Assembly: GCA_024642725.1 (NCBI GenBank)
Contig: JAHEAO010000013.1
Coordinates: 1-58,452 of the forward strand
From: Paracoccaceae bacterium
GTDB lineage: Bacteria > Pseudomonadota > Alphaproteobacteria > Rhodobacterales > Rhodobacteraceae
Length of the DNA: 58,452 bases
Direction of reading: 5' to 3'
In this document: in pieces, positions 26,619 to 42,180 of the stretch
Layout: each line of letters starts with the position of its first letter
How positions within the stretch are numbered: position 1 is the stretch's first letter
Program-made: the position numbers and the translations under genes
Notes under the pieces: generated by a model
The model's database searches: none
What the model was told of the DNA's origin: nothing
Seen by the model: the letters and a program-made list of their open reading frames with translations, nothing else

Positions 26619-27455
26619 CTAAAGCTGGTCCGTGCCGAACGTATCGCACGCGGCGATGCTGTCGTTCTGATAGCCGATGGCGAACCAGCGTTGCCTTTGT
26701 TCCGAGGTTCCATGCGTGAAAGTATGCGGCATCGGGCGCTGGCCGGCGCTCCTTTGCAGTGTATCGTCACCGATCTGCTTGGCCGCGTTCATCGCCTCCT
26801 CGACATCTCCGGGTTCAAGCGTGCCGAACCGGGCCTGCGCGTGGCGCGCCCAGATCCCCGAATAACAATCAGCCTGCAATTCGATCCGTACGGAAATCGC
26901 ATTCGAATCGGCATTGCCCACTTGCTGCCGAATCGCGGTGGCCTGCGACAGGATGCCAAGCTCGTCCTGCACGTTATGGGCCACTTCATGCGCCACGACA
27001 TAAGCGGCGGCGAAATCGCCCCCGGCCCCCATCTTCCGGGAAAGTGTCGTGAAGAAATCCGTGTCGAGGTAAATCTTCTTGTCCAACGGACAGTAGAACG
27101 GCCCCATCGCGGCCCCCGCTCCGCCACAGGCCGACTGCGTCGCTCCTTTGAACAGAACAAGCACCGGAGGCTGATACTCGGTGCCGACCTGTTCGCGGAA
27201 AATCTGCGCCCAGATTTCTTCTGTATCCGCAAGCGTGACCGAGACGAATTCGGCGGCCTGTTCGTCGGCTTGGGTGACTTCACCGCCGCCGGATTGATTC
27301 ATCGTTCCGCCACCGAGAAACGGCGAAACGTCGACGCCAAAAAATACGACCATCAGAATGATCACGATCAAACCGATCCCGCCGATCGCCGGGGCGCCGG
27401 ACATCCGACGCCGATCCTCTACGTTGCTGCTGCCGCGCCGACCTTGCCACTTCAT
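26619..27455 (-). CDS. YpfJ-type neutral zinc metallopeptidase, membrane anchored
   Basis: A 278-residue protein. It opens with the conserved MKWQGRRGSSNVEDRR segment, then one membrane helix (GGIGLIVIILMVVFFGV, about residues 24-42). A putative zincin domain outside the cytoplasm follows, with HEVAH in VVAHEVAHNVQDELG as zinc ligands and catalytic Glu. Start at 27455 with GGAAGGGG upstream. Substrates are unknown. It is divergent from the DedA/YqaA-like gene. Confidence 0.9.
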   Translation of the reverse strand: MKWQGRRGSSNVEDRRRMSGAPAIGGIGLIVIILMVVFFGVDVSPFLGGGTMNQSGGGEVTQADEQAAEFVSVTLADTEEIWAQIFREQVGTEYQPPVLVLFKGATQSACGGAGAAMGPFYCPLDKKIYLDTDFFTTLSRKMGAGGDFAAAYVVAHEVAHNVQDELGILSQATAIRQQVGNADSNAISVRIELQADCYSGIWARHAQARFGTLEPGDVEEAMNAAKQIGDDTLQRSAGQRPMPHTFTHGTSEQRQRWFAIGYQNDSIAACDTFGTDQL

Positions 27456-27576
27456 ATCACTCACCCCTTCCAGATCACCCGCATACTCTACCCAAGCCAA
27501 TGCACACTGCAACGGTGCAGTTTGCTTGACCTTCGGCACGCCGCATGGCGTAAGAGCGCAAACCGGGAAGAGATGC

Positions 27577-28155
27577 ATGATCCGCGCGCTTTACGACTGG
27601 ACGATTTCGCTGGCAGAACACCCTCGTGCTCTTTGGGCACTGGCCTTTGTCGCATTCGTGGAAAGCTCGGTCTTTCCGATTCCTCCGGATATTCTGATGA
27701 TCCCGATGATCGTCGCCCGGCCCAACCGGGCCTTCCTGATCGCGGGTGTGGCGATGGTCGCATCGGTGCTTGGCGGGATGCTGGGTTATTTCATTGGCTG
27801 GGGTCTTTTCGAAAGCGTCGGCAAGCCGGTGCTTGAATTCTATGGCATGTCCGGGAAATTCGACACGTTCAGCACCCAGTACAACAGTTACGGCGCCTGG
27901 GCGGTGCTGATCGCAGGTGTCACGCCTTTCCCCTACAAGGTTATCACCATCCTGTCGGGGTCGACGGGGCTGTCGCTGCCGGTTTTCATAGTCTCATCCA
28001 TCATTGCCCGCGGCTTCCGGTTCTTTGTGGTCGCGGCACTGTTGTGGAAATTCGGCGCACCAATTCGTGATTTCATCGAACATCGTCTGGGATTGATGTT
28101 TACGCTTTTCATGGTGATCCTCATCGGGGGCTTCGCGGCGGTGAAACTTCTATGA
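27577..28155 (+). CDS. DedA/YqaA-type (SNARE-associated) membrane protein
   Basis: A 192-residue polytopic membrane protein. It has the DedA-superfamily signatures ESSVFPIPPDILMIPM near residues 28-43 and a second hairpin-loop motif around GVTPFPYKVITILSG. Members act in lipid or membrane homeostasis, including polyprenyl-phosphate handling for some. Which role applies here is not known. The ATG at 27577 follows GGGAAGAG. It overlaps dsbB by 4 bases, suggesting co-translation. Confidence 0.85.
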   Translation: MIRALYDWTISLAEHPRALWALAFVAFVESSVFPIPPDILMIPMIVARPNRAFLIAGVAMVASVLGGMLGYFIGWGLFESVGKPVLEFYGMSGKFDTFSTQYNSYGAWAVLIAGVTPFPYKVITILSGSTGLSLPVFIVSSIIARGFRFFVVAALLWKFGAPIRDFIEHRLGLMFTLFMVILIGGFAAVKLL

Positions 28156-28607
28156 CACGCAAGACTTTGATTCTTCTCGCGGCGGGCGGTTCTCTGGCGC
28201 TGCTGCTCGGGGCTTGGGGATTTCAGGCATTGGGTTACCCCCCCTGCAAGCTCTGCCTTTGGCAGCGCTGGCCGCATGCCGCCGCCATCCTGATAGGGGC
28301 GCTTGCGCTATGGATGCGTGGGCCGGTTCTGCCGGGTCTGGGCGCGGTCGCGGCGTTCGCGACCGGGGGCATCGGGCTCTATCATACCGGCGTGGAAAGA
28401 GGCTGGTGGCCCGGCCCGGATACATGCACCAGCGGTCCGATTGCTGGGCTCAGCCCGGACGAGTTGATGGATCAGATCCTGACCGCCCCCCTGATACGCT
28501 GCGACGAAGTCGCCTGGCAGTTCCTGACGCTGTCAATGGCGAGCTGGAACATGTTGATTTCGCTTGCATTAGCGGCGCTCTGGGTCATGGCCGCGCGCAA
28601 GTCCTGA
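28152..28607 (+). CDS. dsbB: Disulfide bond formation protein DsbB
   Basis: A 151-residue inner-membrane quinone-linked oxidoreductase that reoxidises DsbA-like proteins. It has four hydrophobic helices. The first cysteine pair is CKLC near residues 32-35 following GYPP. The second pair lies in the next periplasmic loop, DTCTSG and LIRCDE. Its start overlaps the upstream gene as ATGA. Length and cysteine pattern are normal. Confidence 0.93.
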   Translation: MTRKTLILLAAGGSLALLLGAWGFQALGYPPCKLCLWQRWPHAAAILIGALALWMRGPVLPGLGAVAAFATGGIGLYHTGVERGWWPGPDTCTSGPIAGLSPDELMDQILTAPLIRCDEVAWQFLTLSMASWNMLISLALAALWVMAARKS

Positions 28608-28658
28608 AGCGCCCCGACGCCCCGCGCAGTCGGGTTGGATATGCTCAAACGGAAGACG

Positions 28659-28928
28659 TCAGTGGATGGTGAATTCACCCACGACGTTGCGCCACTCGCC
28701 CGGCGCAATCAACTTGCGATGCGTGAACCGGACCGAATGCAACGGCCCCTCGATCGTTTCCTGCCAGAACTCGATGAATTTGAACAGCCTCGGATGGTCC
28801 GGGGCAAGATCGTAATCCTGCCAGATATAGCTGTTCAGCACATTGCGATAATCCGGCATCCGGTAGAAGAATTCCGCCGTTGTCAGGCCGTAGCCTTTCA
28901 GCATCAATTCGGTCTCAGAACTGCCCAT
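28659..28928 (-). CDS. Usg-family protein
   Basis: A small soluble protein of 89 residues. It matches the Usg family: the core reads FIEFWQETIEGPLHSVRFTH preceded by SYIWQDYDLAP. ATG at 28928 is chosen because AAGAGGTGC lies just upstream; the longer frame to 28961 lacks one. The function of the family is unknown; the name comes from a gene near trp genes elsewhere. It converges on dsbB and is divergent from gyrA. Confidence 0.85.
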   Translation of the reverse strand: MGSSETELMLKGYGLTTAEFFYRMPDYRNVLNSYIWQDYDLAPDHPRLFKFIEFWQETIEGPLHSVRFTHRKLIAPGEWRNVVGEFTIH

Positions 28929-29020
28929 GGCGCACCTCTTTTGCGGGTCCCCCATATGCATCTTGCCTGAGTCGAATTACTTTACAATGAAAACAATGTG
29001 TTATCACTGTGGCGCACCGG

Positions 29021-29076
29021 CTGCTTGCAAACGCGACAAGCAGGCATTGCACCCCATATCCCGGTTCTGATAAACT
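29021..29076 (+). promoter_or_regulatory. gyrA upstream region: inverted repeat and promoter-like pair
   Basis: CTGCTTG (29021-29027) and CAAGCAG (29037-29043) form a perfect 7-base inverted repeat. It overlaps the upstream flank of a promoter-like pair TTGCAC (29047-29052), 18 bases, TAAACT (29071-29076). The arrangement could be an operator beside the gyrA promoter. The matches are modest. Confidence 0.3.
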
Positions 29077-29121
29077 TTACACAACAAGATATAGAGCGAA
29101 CAGAGACAGGCGGCCGATCCT

Positions 29122-31863
<2,742 letters not shown>

Positions 31864-32213
31864 AGATAGCGTCGGAATTGCGGCCAAGTCCCTGAAGCGG
31901 GATGATTCGGCTTGCGGTCCGCATGTCGAAATTGCGGTATGGCGGAAATTTCCCGACACTCCCTTCCGGTAGAGTGGATAGTGGTTAATTCAACCCATTT
32001 TTCATACACTTGAGCGTTCTTTCCGGCCAGAAAGGCAGCGCACAAGGCCGTGTAAGGGCCGCAGATAAAACAATTTTCTGCCTTAGAACCCCATAGCTTC
32101 GACATACTTTGAGCAAATTTTTGAACAATCTTAGGCACGTTCAGAAGACTGTTTCACTACCAAGTGCCCCACCGTTTCAAACCTGCCTCGATCACCCTCT
32201 GCGGGAGAAGAAA
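31864..32213. other. Intergenic stretch between gyrA and DoxX-like gene
   Basis: This 350-base stretch has lower G+C than its neighbours. It holds a CTTTC/GAAAG mini-hairpin near 32020-32040 but no terminator with a T-tract. A minus-strand frame starting at 32138 runs into antisense gyrA and is not supported. The ribosome site GGGAGAAG of the next gene is at its right edge. Nothing else recognised. Confidence 0.5.
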
Positions 32214-32843
32214 ATGAGACAAGCCCCTGCTGCCACGAACACCCTGACCCCGTCAGCACAGAATCTGTCGCGCATCCTGATTGCGTCTTATCTCATGGCC
32301 ATTGCCCTTGGGCTGGTCAGCGGCACGACGGGCAGCGTCATTTGGGCCATGTTCCTGCCGGGAGACATCGCGAATAGCGTGGCAACGGCTTCCATGTTCG
32401 GGCTGGCCTTCATGGTCATGATCGGTGTCTGGTTGCGGCCGGCGGCACTCTTGCTGGCGATCGTCATGTTCTGGTCGAGCTACATCACCCTGATCAGCCC
32501 TGACGCAAGTTCAAACGTTGATTCCTTCTGGCGTGACCTTGCACTGATCGGCGCGCTCTTCCTGACCTATGCTCAGTCCAGCCGCCGCGTGGCCCGGATG
32601 CGGTCCGTCCTGCGCCGCAAGCACCATGTCCGCAAGCTGAAGCCCAATGTACAACGCACACCGCGCCGGATCACGCCGATGGTCGAAGCACCGGCAACGA
32701 ATGCGGCAGCGGCCGAAAGCACCGCAATGCCCGAATTCCGGTCGCAACGCGGTCAGGTCCAGGCCGAGCCCGTCGTCGAGGATACGTCGGATCAAGGCGA
32801 AAACATCTTCGACAACGTCTACCCGCTCAAGGCCAGCGCCTGA
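32214..32843 (+). CDS. DoxX-like small membrane protein with cytoplasmic tail
   Basis: A 209-residue protein. Four hydrophobic segments (about residues 20-40, 50-66, 70-90, 100-118) have a DoxX-like pattern, including GVWLRPAALLLAIVMFWSSY and FWRDLALIGALFLTYA. A basic stretch (RRVARMRSVLRRKHHVRKLK) then leads into a tail of about 70 polar residues ending FDNVYPLKASA. The positive-inside rule puts the tail in the cytoplasm. Function is unknown. Start at 32214 with GGGAGAAGAAA upstream. Confidence 0.75.
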   Translation: MRQAPAATNTLTPSAQNLSRILIASYLMAIALGLVSGTTGSVIWAMFLPGDIANSVATASMFGLAFMVMIGVWLRPAALLLAIVMFWSSYITLISPDASSNVDSFWRDLALIGALFLTYAQSSRRVARMRSVLRRKHHVRKLKPNVQRTPRRITPMVEAPATNAAAAESTAMPEFRSQRGQVQAEPVVEDTSDQGENIFDNVYPLKASA

Positions 32844-32906
32844 CGCCGTCGCGTTCGACAGACTCCCCTCTTTCAATTTGGCGTGGCGCGGTCTAAATCC
32901 CGCGCC

Positions 32907-34259
32907 ATGAGCATTTTACACATCATCGGCGGCGGCATGGCCGGATCAGAGGCCGCCTGGCAAGCCGCATCCATGGGCGTCGAAGTCGTGATCCACGAGA
33001 TGCGGCCAAAGGTCGGAACCTTTGCCCACAGGACGGGCAATCTGGCCGAGATGGTTTGCTCGAACTCCTTCCGCTCCGACGATGACGAACAAAACGCCGT
33101 CGGGTTGCTGCATTGGGAAATGCGGGCAGCCGGCGGCCTGATCATGGCGATGGCCGATGCGCATGCATTGCCGGCCGGTGGCGCACTTGCCGTCGACCGG
33201 GACCCCTTTGCAGAAGCCGTGACCGGCAAGCTCAGGGCCCACCCGAACATTTCCGTTTCCGAAGAAGAAATTACGGACCTTCCCTCAACCGGTCACTGGA
33301 TCGTGGCGACCGGCCCCCTGACCTCTGGCGCGCTTGGCGAAAGCATCCGTTCCGCCACCGGGTCGACGGCGCTCGCCTTTTTCGATGCCATCGCTCCAAT
33401 CGTCTATGCCGACTCGATCGACATGAACACTGCCTGGATGCAGTCGCGTTATGACAAGGGGGATACCGAGGAAGAGCAAAAAGCCTATCTCAATTGCCCG
33501 ATGACCAAGGACCAGTACGAGGCCTTCATCGACGCTTTGCTCGCCGCCGACAAAACCGAGTTCCACGAAGGTGAAACGGCGGGATATTTTGACGGCTGCC
33601 TGCCCATTGAGGTCATGGCCGAACGTGGCCGTGAAACGCTTCGCTTCGGTCCGATGAAGCCCGTTGGCCTGACCAATGCCCACCAGCCCGAGATAAAGCC
33701 CTATGCCGTGGTGCAACTGCGCCGCGACAACAAGCTGGGGACGCTCTATAACATCGTCGGTTTTCAGACAAAGATGAAATATGGTGCACAAGCAACTGTA
33801 TTTAAAATGATACCGGGTCTGGAAAACGCGTCATTTGCGCGCCTTGGCGGCATCCATCGGAACACCTTTATCAACTCCCCGACGCTGCTGGACGACCAGA
33901 TGCGTCTGCGCTCCTGCCCGAATATTCGCTTTGCCGGCCAGATCACCGGGGTCGAAGGCTACGTCGAAAGCGCGGCCATGGGCCTGCTCGCCGGTCGCAT
34001 GGCCGCGGCCGAGATCCTCGGGCAGCCGATCCCGACACCGCCGCCCGAAACGGCAATGGGCGCGCTGATCCACCACATCACCGGTGGCGCCGAGGCGAAG
34101 ACCTTTCAGCCGATGAATGTCAACTTCGGCCTCTTTCCACCCGCTGAGGGGTTGAAGTCCGGCCGGCGCGGCCGCAAGGACCGCTACAAGGCCTATACCG
34201 ACCGGGCAAAAGCCTCTTGGACCACCTGGCTGCAACAGGCGGCACTGGACGCCGCCTGA
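32907..34259 (+). CDS. trmFO: tRNA (uracil-54-C5)-methyltransferase TrmFO, folate dependent
   Basis: A flavoprotein of 450 residues that makes ribothymidine-54 in tRNA using methylenetetrahydrofolate. The FAD-binding start is [18 protein letters not shown]; other family marks are [31 protein letters not shown] and [16 protein letters not shown]. The ATG at 32907 is preferred over a GTG at 32883, which adds residues before the Rossmann strand. No strong ribosome site is visible. It is followed by a methyltransferase gene after 22 bases. Confidence 0.96.
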   Translation: MSILHIIGGGMAGSEAAWQAASMGVEVVIHEMRPKVGTFAHRTGNLAEMVCSNSFRSDDDEQNAVGLLHWEMRAAGGLIMAMADAHALPAGGALAVDRDPFAEAVTGKLRAHPNISVSEEEITDLPSTGHWIVATGPLTSGALGESIRSATGSTALAFFDAIAPIVYADSIDMNTAWMQSRYDKGDTEEEQKAYLNCPMTKDQYEAFIDALLAADKTEFHEGETAGYFDGCLPIEVMAERGRETLRFGPMKPVGLTNAHQPEIKPYAVVQLRRDNKLGTLYNIVGFQTKMKYGAQATVFKMIPGLENASFARLGGIHRNTFINSPTLLDDQMRLRSCPNIRFAGQITGVEGYVESAAMGLLAGRMAAAEILGQPIPTPPPETAMGALIHHITGGAEAKTFQPMNVNFGLFPPAEGLKSGRRGRKDRYKAYTDRAKASWTTWLQQAALDAA

Positions 34260-34281
34260 CCGCACACGTTAGCGTCACGGC

Positions 34282-34896
34282 ATGAGCAGCAACGACTCGC
34301 TAGACCCGCGCCTTTGGAAACCCCGCTCCATCGAGGAGACGTTGGCGCTTTACCGGGATTGGTCGGGAACCTATGACGCCGATGTGCTCGCATCGGGTTA
34401 TGCGACCCCCACACGCGCCGCGACCGCACTTGCGCCACTCACCGATCCCACCGCGCCAATCCTCGATTTCGGCTGCGGCACCGGTCTGTCCGGTCTGGCG
34501 CTGCGCGATGCCGGCTTCACGACGATAGACGGCACGGATATCACTGTCGAAATGCTGGAACTCGCACGGGCCAAAGACATCTACCGCGAGATCTGGCTGT
34601 CCGCTCCCGGAAAACTCGACGTATCAACAAAGGGTTACAGCGCGATCCTCGCCGCCGGCGTCGTCAGTCTCGGAGCGGCCCCACCCGAAACCCTAGACCT
34701 GCTTCTTGCCAGCCTGCCAGCCGGAGGACATCTTGCCTTTTCCTTCAACGACCCGACGCTGGCGGACCCCGGTTTTACCGGTCACCTCGAACAGCTTGTC
34801 GGCACCGGCGGTCATCAGATCGTATTTCGTGATCACGGCCCCCACCTGCCCGAAAAGGGCATGGGATCGGATGTGATCATCCTGCGCAAAGCATGA
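34282..34896 (+). CDS. Class I SAM-dependent methyltransferase
   Basis: A 204-residue soluble enzyme. Motif I is ILDFGCGTGLSGLAL near residues 60-74, the acidic post-I residue is in TTIDGTDIT, and the later strands are GYSAILAAGVVSLGAAPP and LAFSFND. Substrate is not recognisable; the nearest described relatives are Williams-Beuren-type methyltransferases (recalled resemblance). It overlaps gluQ by 4 bases, so the two are co-translated. Confidence 0.85.
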   Translation: MSSNDSLDPRLWKPRSIEETLALYRDWSGTYDADVLASGYATPTRAATALAPLTDPTAPILDFGCGTGLSGLALRDAGFTTIDGTDITVEMLELARAKDIYREIWLSAPGKLDVSTKGYSAILAAGVVSLGAAPPETLDLLLASLPAGGHLAFSFNDPTLADPGFTGHLEQLVGTGGHQIVFRDHGPHLPEKGMGSDVIILRKA

Positions 34897-35735
34897 TAAC
34901 CCGCTTTGCCCCGTCGCCGACGGGCCCGCTCCATCTCGGCCATGCCTATTCCGCCCTGATCGCACATGACCGCGCCAGCGCAGTTGGCGGCACATTCCTG
35001 CTGAGGATCGAGGATATCGACCGGTCCCGCGCAAGACCCGAATGGGAAGCACTGATATTCGAGGACCTGCACTGGCTCGGCTTGCGTTGGCCGGTCCCGG
35101 TGATACGCCAGTCAGACCGCCTTGCAACCTACCAGAGCGCGGTAGACCGCCTGACCGCGATGGGCCTGACCTACCCCTGCACCTGCAGCCGGGCCGATAT
35201 CCGCGCGGCACTCTCGGCCCCGCAGGAAGGCGCCGAGAGTCACGGCCCTGACGGGCGGATCTACCCCGGCACCTGCCGGGGCCGCCAAGACGTGCCGGCA
35301 AATGCCGCCATCCGCCTCGACATTGCACGTGCGATCGCGGCACTCGCCCCCGTCGAAGACCTTTCATTTCTGGAAACCGGGCCGATATTCCCCGGACCCC
35401 ACGTGCTCGACGCGGGCGATCTGGTCGAAGGTATCGGCGACATCGTCCTCTCGCGCCCCGGCATCGGCACAAGCTATCACCTCGCTGTCACGTTGGACGA
35501 TGCGGCGCAGGGCGTCACCGAAGTCACCCGAGGCGCCGATCTGTTCGACGCCACCAAGATCCATCGCCTCCTTCAGGCTTTACTTGAACTACCAACGCCA
35601 AGCTATTACCATCACGACCTTATCCGGGACGCAAATGGTAAGCGCCTTGCCAAACGCGACGACGCCCGCGCCTTGCGAAAGTACCGAGAGGACGGCGCGA
35701 CACCAACCGAGATACGGCGACTTGTCGGCCTGTGA
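34893..35735 (+). CDS. gluQ: Glutamyl-Q tRNA(Asp) synthetase
   Basis: A 280-residue truncated relative of glutamyl-tRNA synthetase that glutamylates queuosine-34 of tRNA-Asp. The HIGH-type motif is HLGH at residues 14-17 after RFAPSPTGP. A zinc-binding set is visible in CTCSRAD and YPGTCRGR, and the KMSKS-like loop is KRLAKR. The anticodon-binding domain of full GltX is absent, as expected. Its start overlaps the methyltransferase stop. Confidence 0.95.
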   Translation: MITRFAPSPTGPLHLGHAYSALIAHDRASAVGGTFLLRIEDIDRSRARPEWEALIFEDLHWLGLRWPVPVIRQSDRLATYQSAVDRLTAMGLTYPCTCSRADIRAALSAPQEGAESHGPDGRIYPGTCRGRQDVPANAAIRLDIARAIAALAPVEDLSFLETGPIFPGPHVLDAGDLVEGIGDIVLSRPGIGTSYHLAVTLDDAAQGVTEVTRGADLFDATKIHRLLQALLELPTPSYYHHDLIRDANGKRLAKRDDARALRKYREDGATPTEIRRLVGL

Positions 35736-35776
35736 ACTTCTTCTGTTTGAAAATATCCCCGCCGGAGGCATCCGGC

Positions 35777-36136
35777 CTATGCCACCGGCGCCATGATCTC
35801 CACCTCGGCGCCCTGCCGCAATGCGGTGTAAAAACATGATCGGCGGTTGGTGTGACAGGCCGGACCGGTCTGGCGGACCAGCACCAGCAGGCAGTCGCGG
35901 TCGCAATCCAGCCGCATCTCGACCAGTTCCTGCACATGACCAGAGCTTTCGCCCTTGACCCAGAAGGCCGACCGCGACCGCGACCAATAGGTCACGCGAC
36001 CGCTTGCAAGGGTCCGCTCTACCGCCTCGGCATTCATCCAGGCCAGCATCAGAACATCCCGGCTTTCCGCATCCTGAGCGATGACCGGCAGGAGCCCCCG
36101 GTCGTCAAAGACCAGCGTTGCAGGATCGAATGGCAT
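35777..36136 (-). CDS. hisI: Phosphoribosyl-AMP cyclohydrolase
   Basis: Third step of histidine biosynthesis, 119 residues, the monofunctional HisI form without a HisE domain. Metal-binding motifs [11 protein letters not shown] and CHTNRRSCF are visible, with the substrate segment [22 protein letters not shown] at 36136 follows GGAAAGGTC; the longer frame reaches into the opposite gene and is not used. It is divergent from the NifU-like gene. Confidence 0.96.
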   Translation of the reverse strand: MPFDPATLVFDDRGLLPVIAQDAESRDVLMLAWMNAEAVERTLASGRVTYWSRSRSAFWVKGESSGHVQELVEMRLDCDRDCLLVLVRQTGPACHTNRRSCFYTALRQGAEVEIMAPVA

Positions 36137-36200
36137 GGCAAGACCTTTCCAAGCGGGCAATCCCGGCCTATCTAGGTCACAAGCGCCCGAAGGAAAAGCC

Positions 36201-36650
36201 ATGAGCGACAGCGACCTCATCAATCTCTATTCCAGCCGCATCCTCGCGCTGGCCGCAGATATCCCGCTCAACAACCGCCTTGCCGCGCCGCAGGCGTCCG
36301 TCAAACGCCGTTCGCCGCTCTGCGGCTCTACGGTGACGGTTGACGTGGTGACAGAGAATGGCCGCATCACGGAATTCGGTCAGGACGTGAAGGCCTGCGC
36401 GCTTGGGCAGGCGTCCGCCTCTGTCGTCGGGGCCAACATCATCGGGCGAAGCCTGGGCGAAGTTGAAAAGGCCCGGGACCAGTTGAAATCGATGCTGAAA
36501 GAATCCGGTCCGGTTCCGGACGCCCCGTTCGACGGGCTTGAAGTCCTGCTGCCGGCCCGCGACTACAAGAACCGGCACGCATCCATCATGCTCGCCCTCG
36601 AAGCGACCGCCGAAGCATTGGCCGCAGCCGAACAGGTAAAGACGGCCTGA
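36201..36650 (+). CDS. NifU/IscU-like iron-sulfur scaffold-type protein, third Cys replaced
   Basis: A 149-residue protein of the NifU N-terminal/IscU superfamily. Two of the three cluster-ligand cysteines are recognisable: C41 in SPLCGS and C66 in KACALGQAS. The third position, normally HCS, reads HAS with A127. It may bind clusters differently or serve another role. ATG at 36201 follows GAAGGAAAAG. Family membership is firm, scaffold function uncertain. Confidence 0.85.
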   Translation: MSDSDLINLYSSRILALAADIPLNNRLAAPQASVKRRSPLCGSTVTVDVVTENGRITEFGQDVKACALGQASASVVGANIIGRSLGEVEKARDQLKSMLKESGPVPDAPFDGLEVLLPARDYKNRHASIMLALEATAEALAAAEQVKTA

Positions 36651-36667
36651 TCTTACCCGCAACATGC

Positions 36668-36706
36668 AAAAAAAACCGCCGCACTTCCGGGATGGGAAGG
36701 CGGCGG
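36668..36706 (-). terminator. Strong intrinsic terminator, minus strand
   Basis: Read on the minus strand, CCGCCGCCTTCC pairs with GGAAGTGCGGCGG (small internal mismatch) and is followed by eight T residues (plus-strand A run 36668-36675). It ends a minus-strand transcript coming from the small membrane-peptide gene. Confidence 0.85.
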
Positions 36707-36843
36707 CAGGCAGAGGTCTGAAGCATTGGCCGCGCCGGAGATGGGGACCTCCGGAAGACGGGACAGGCAGTGTCAGTCAGTTGTGCATCGACGTGGGGAC
36801 AGAGACACACAAGACAACTGCGGCCAGTTCAGACCCGGGCAGG
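36707..36843 (-). other. Long 3' untranslated stretch of small membrane-peptide transcript
   Basis: About 137 bases separate the stop of the 40-residue peptide gene from the terminator on the same strand. No further reading frame with a ribosome site is seen. The length and strong terminator allow a 3'-UTR-derived small RNA, with the unpaired-looking CCGGAGGUCC segment as possible seed; this is inference. Confidence 0.35.
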
Positions 36844-36966
36844 TCAGGCAAGGCCCGGCAGGTAAAGTCCGGCCAACAACAGGACGACAAGAGCGGCAGC
36901 GCCGGTCGCATCCGCCAGCAAGGTCGGAGCGGTGCGGTCAAGGATGGCTTTCAATTCGGTAATCAT
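36844..36966 (-). CDS. 40-residue single-span membrane peptide, predicted SOS-controlled
   Basis: A short frame: ATG at 36966, stop TGA at 36844-36846. The peptide begins MITELKAILDRTAPTLLADA and ends with a hydrophobic span of about 20 residues (AAALVVLLLAGLYLPGLA). It looks like an amphipathic N-terminus plus one membrane helix. AGGA lies 8 bases before the ATG. Upstream at 37029-37063 is a cluster of four GAAC repeats including a perfect GAAC-N7-GAAC LexA-type box, and downstream is a strong terminator. Together these define a complete small transcription unit between recG and the NifU-like gene. Function unknown; small SOS-induced membrane peptides such as Caulobacter SidA are the natural comparison. 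Confidence 0.7.
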   Translation of the reverse strand: MITELKAILDRTAPTLLADATGAAALVVLLLAGLYLPGLA

Positions 36967-37028
36967 CGGGCAAATCCTGTTCTTGGCGGTGTTGCCTCTT
37001 TGTTCTCACATGGTTAACGCCATGTAAA

Positions 37029-37063
37029 GAACTTTTTAAGAACATTTGCGAACAAAACGGAAC
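37029..37063 (-). promoter_or_regulatory. LexA (SOS)-type box cluster
   Basis: Plus-strand GAAC occurs at 37029-37032, 37040-37043, 37050-37053 and 37060-37063. The first pair is GAAC-TTTTTAA-GAAC, a perfect match to the alphaproteobacterial LexA direct repeat GTTC-N7-GTTC; the others are at 10-base spacing. It lies between the recG stop and the small peptide gene, 63 bases from the latter's ATG. A perfect inverted repeat ACATGG/CCATGT (37008-37025) lies between box and gene. Confidence 0.65.
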
Positions 37064-37070
37064 ATTCTTG

Positions 37071-41413
<4,343 letters not shown>

Positions 41414-42127
41414 TCAGCCGTTCACGGCGATCTGTTCGTCGTAGCGCACAGGTTCGGGGTCGCGCAGCACATACCCCCTTCCCCAGACTGTCTCGATATA
41501 ATTCTCGCCGCCCGTCGATTGCGCCAGTTTCTTGCGGAGCTTGCAGATGAACACGTCGATGATCTTGAGTTCGGGTTCATCCATGCCGCCATAGAGATGA
41601 TTGAGAAACATCTCTTTCGTCAGCGTGGTGCCCTTGCGCAGGCTCAGAAGTTCCAGCATCTGATATTCCTTGCCGGTCAGATGCACCGGCTTGTTGTCGA
41701 CACTGACGGTCTTGGCGTCGAGATTGACCTCCACCTCTCCGGTCCTGATGACCGATTGCGAATGGCCCTTGGAGCGCCGGATGATCGCATGGATACGCGC
41801 CACCAGTTCTTCGCGGTGGAACGGCTTGGTCAGATAGTCATCGGCACCGAAGCCAAATCCCTTGATCTTGCTTTCCGTATCATCTGCCCCCGACAGGATC
41901 AGGATCGGCGTCTCGATCCGCGACAACCTAAGTTGCCGCAGCACTTCGTGCCCGTTCATGTCGGGCAGGTTCAGATCGAGCAGGATCAGATCGTAGTCAT
42001 AGAGCTTTGCCAGATCGATCCCCTCTTCCCCAAGGTCCGTCGCATAGACATTCAAATTGGCGTGGGTCAGCATCATCTCGATGCTTTTCGAGGTCGTGGG
42101 ATCGTCTTCCACCAGCAAGACACGCAT
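41414..42127 (-). CDS. ctrA: Cell-cycle/motility response regulator CtrA
   Basis: OmpR-class response regulator of 237 residues beginning [10 protein letters not shown]. The phosphoacceptor is D51 in [16 protein letters not shown]. The DNA-binding domain has the CtrA-specific segment [20 protein letters not shown] and the [20 protein letters not shown] stretch. In Rhodobacteraceae CtrA mainly governs motility, gene transfer agent and c-di-GMP-linked genes rather than being essential (known from the family). ATG at 42127 follows GGAGAAATTT. A near-consensus CtrA box lies about 55 bases upstream, suggesting autoregulation. Confidence 0.97.
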   Translation of the reverse strand: MRVLLVEDDPTTSKSIEMMLTHANLNVYATDLGEEGIDLAKLYDYDLILLDLNLPDMNGHEVLRQLRLSRIETPILILSGADDTESKIKGFGFGADDYLTKPFHREELVARIHAIIRRSKGHSQSVIRTGEVEVNLDAKTVSVDNKPVHLTGKEYQMLELLSLRKGTTLTKEMFLNHLYGGMDEPELKIIDVFICKLRKKLAQSTGGENYIETVWGRGYVLRDPEPVRYDEQIAVNG

Positions 42128-42180
42128 GTAAATTTCTCCGCTACTGTCCGTTCGTCGCATTCATCCTTGCCGAAGAATGG

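Noticed and set aside
37014-37028. CtrA-like TTAA-N7-TAAA near the small SOS peptide gene
   Set aside because: One mismatch in a short AT-rich stretch; the LexA-type array is the stronger signal.
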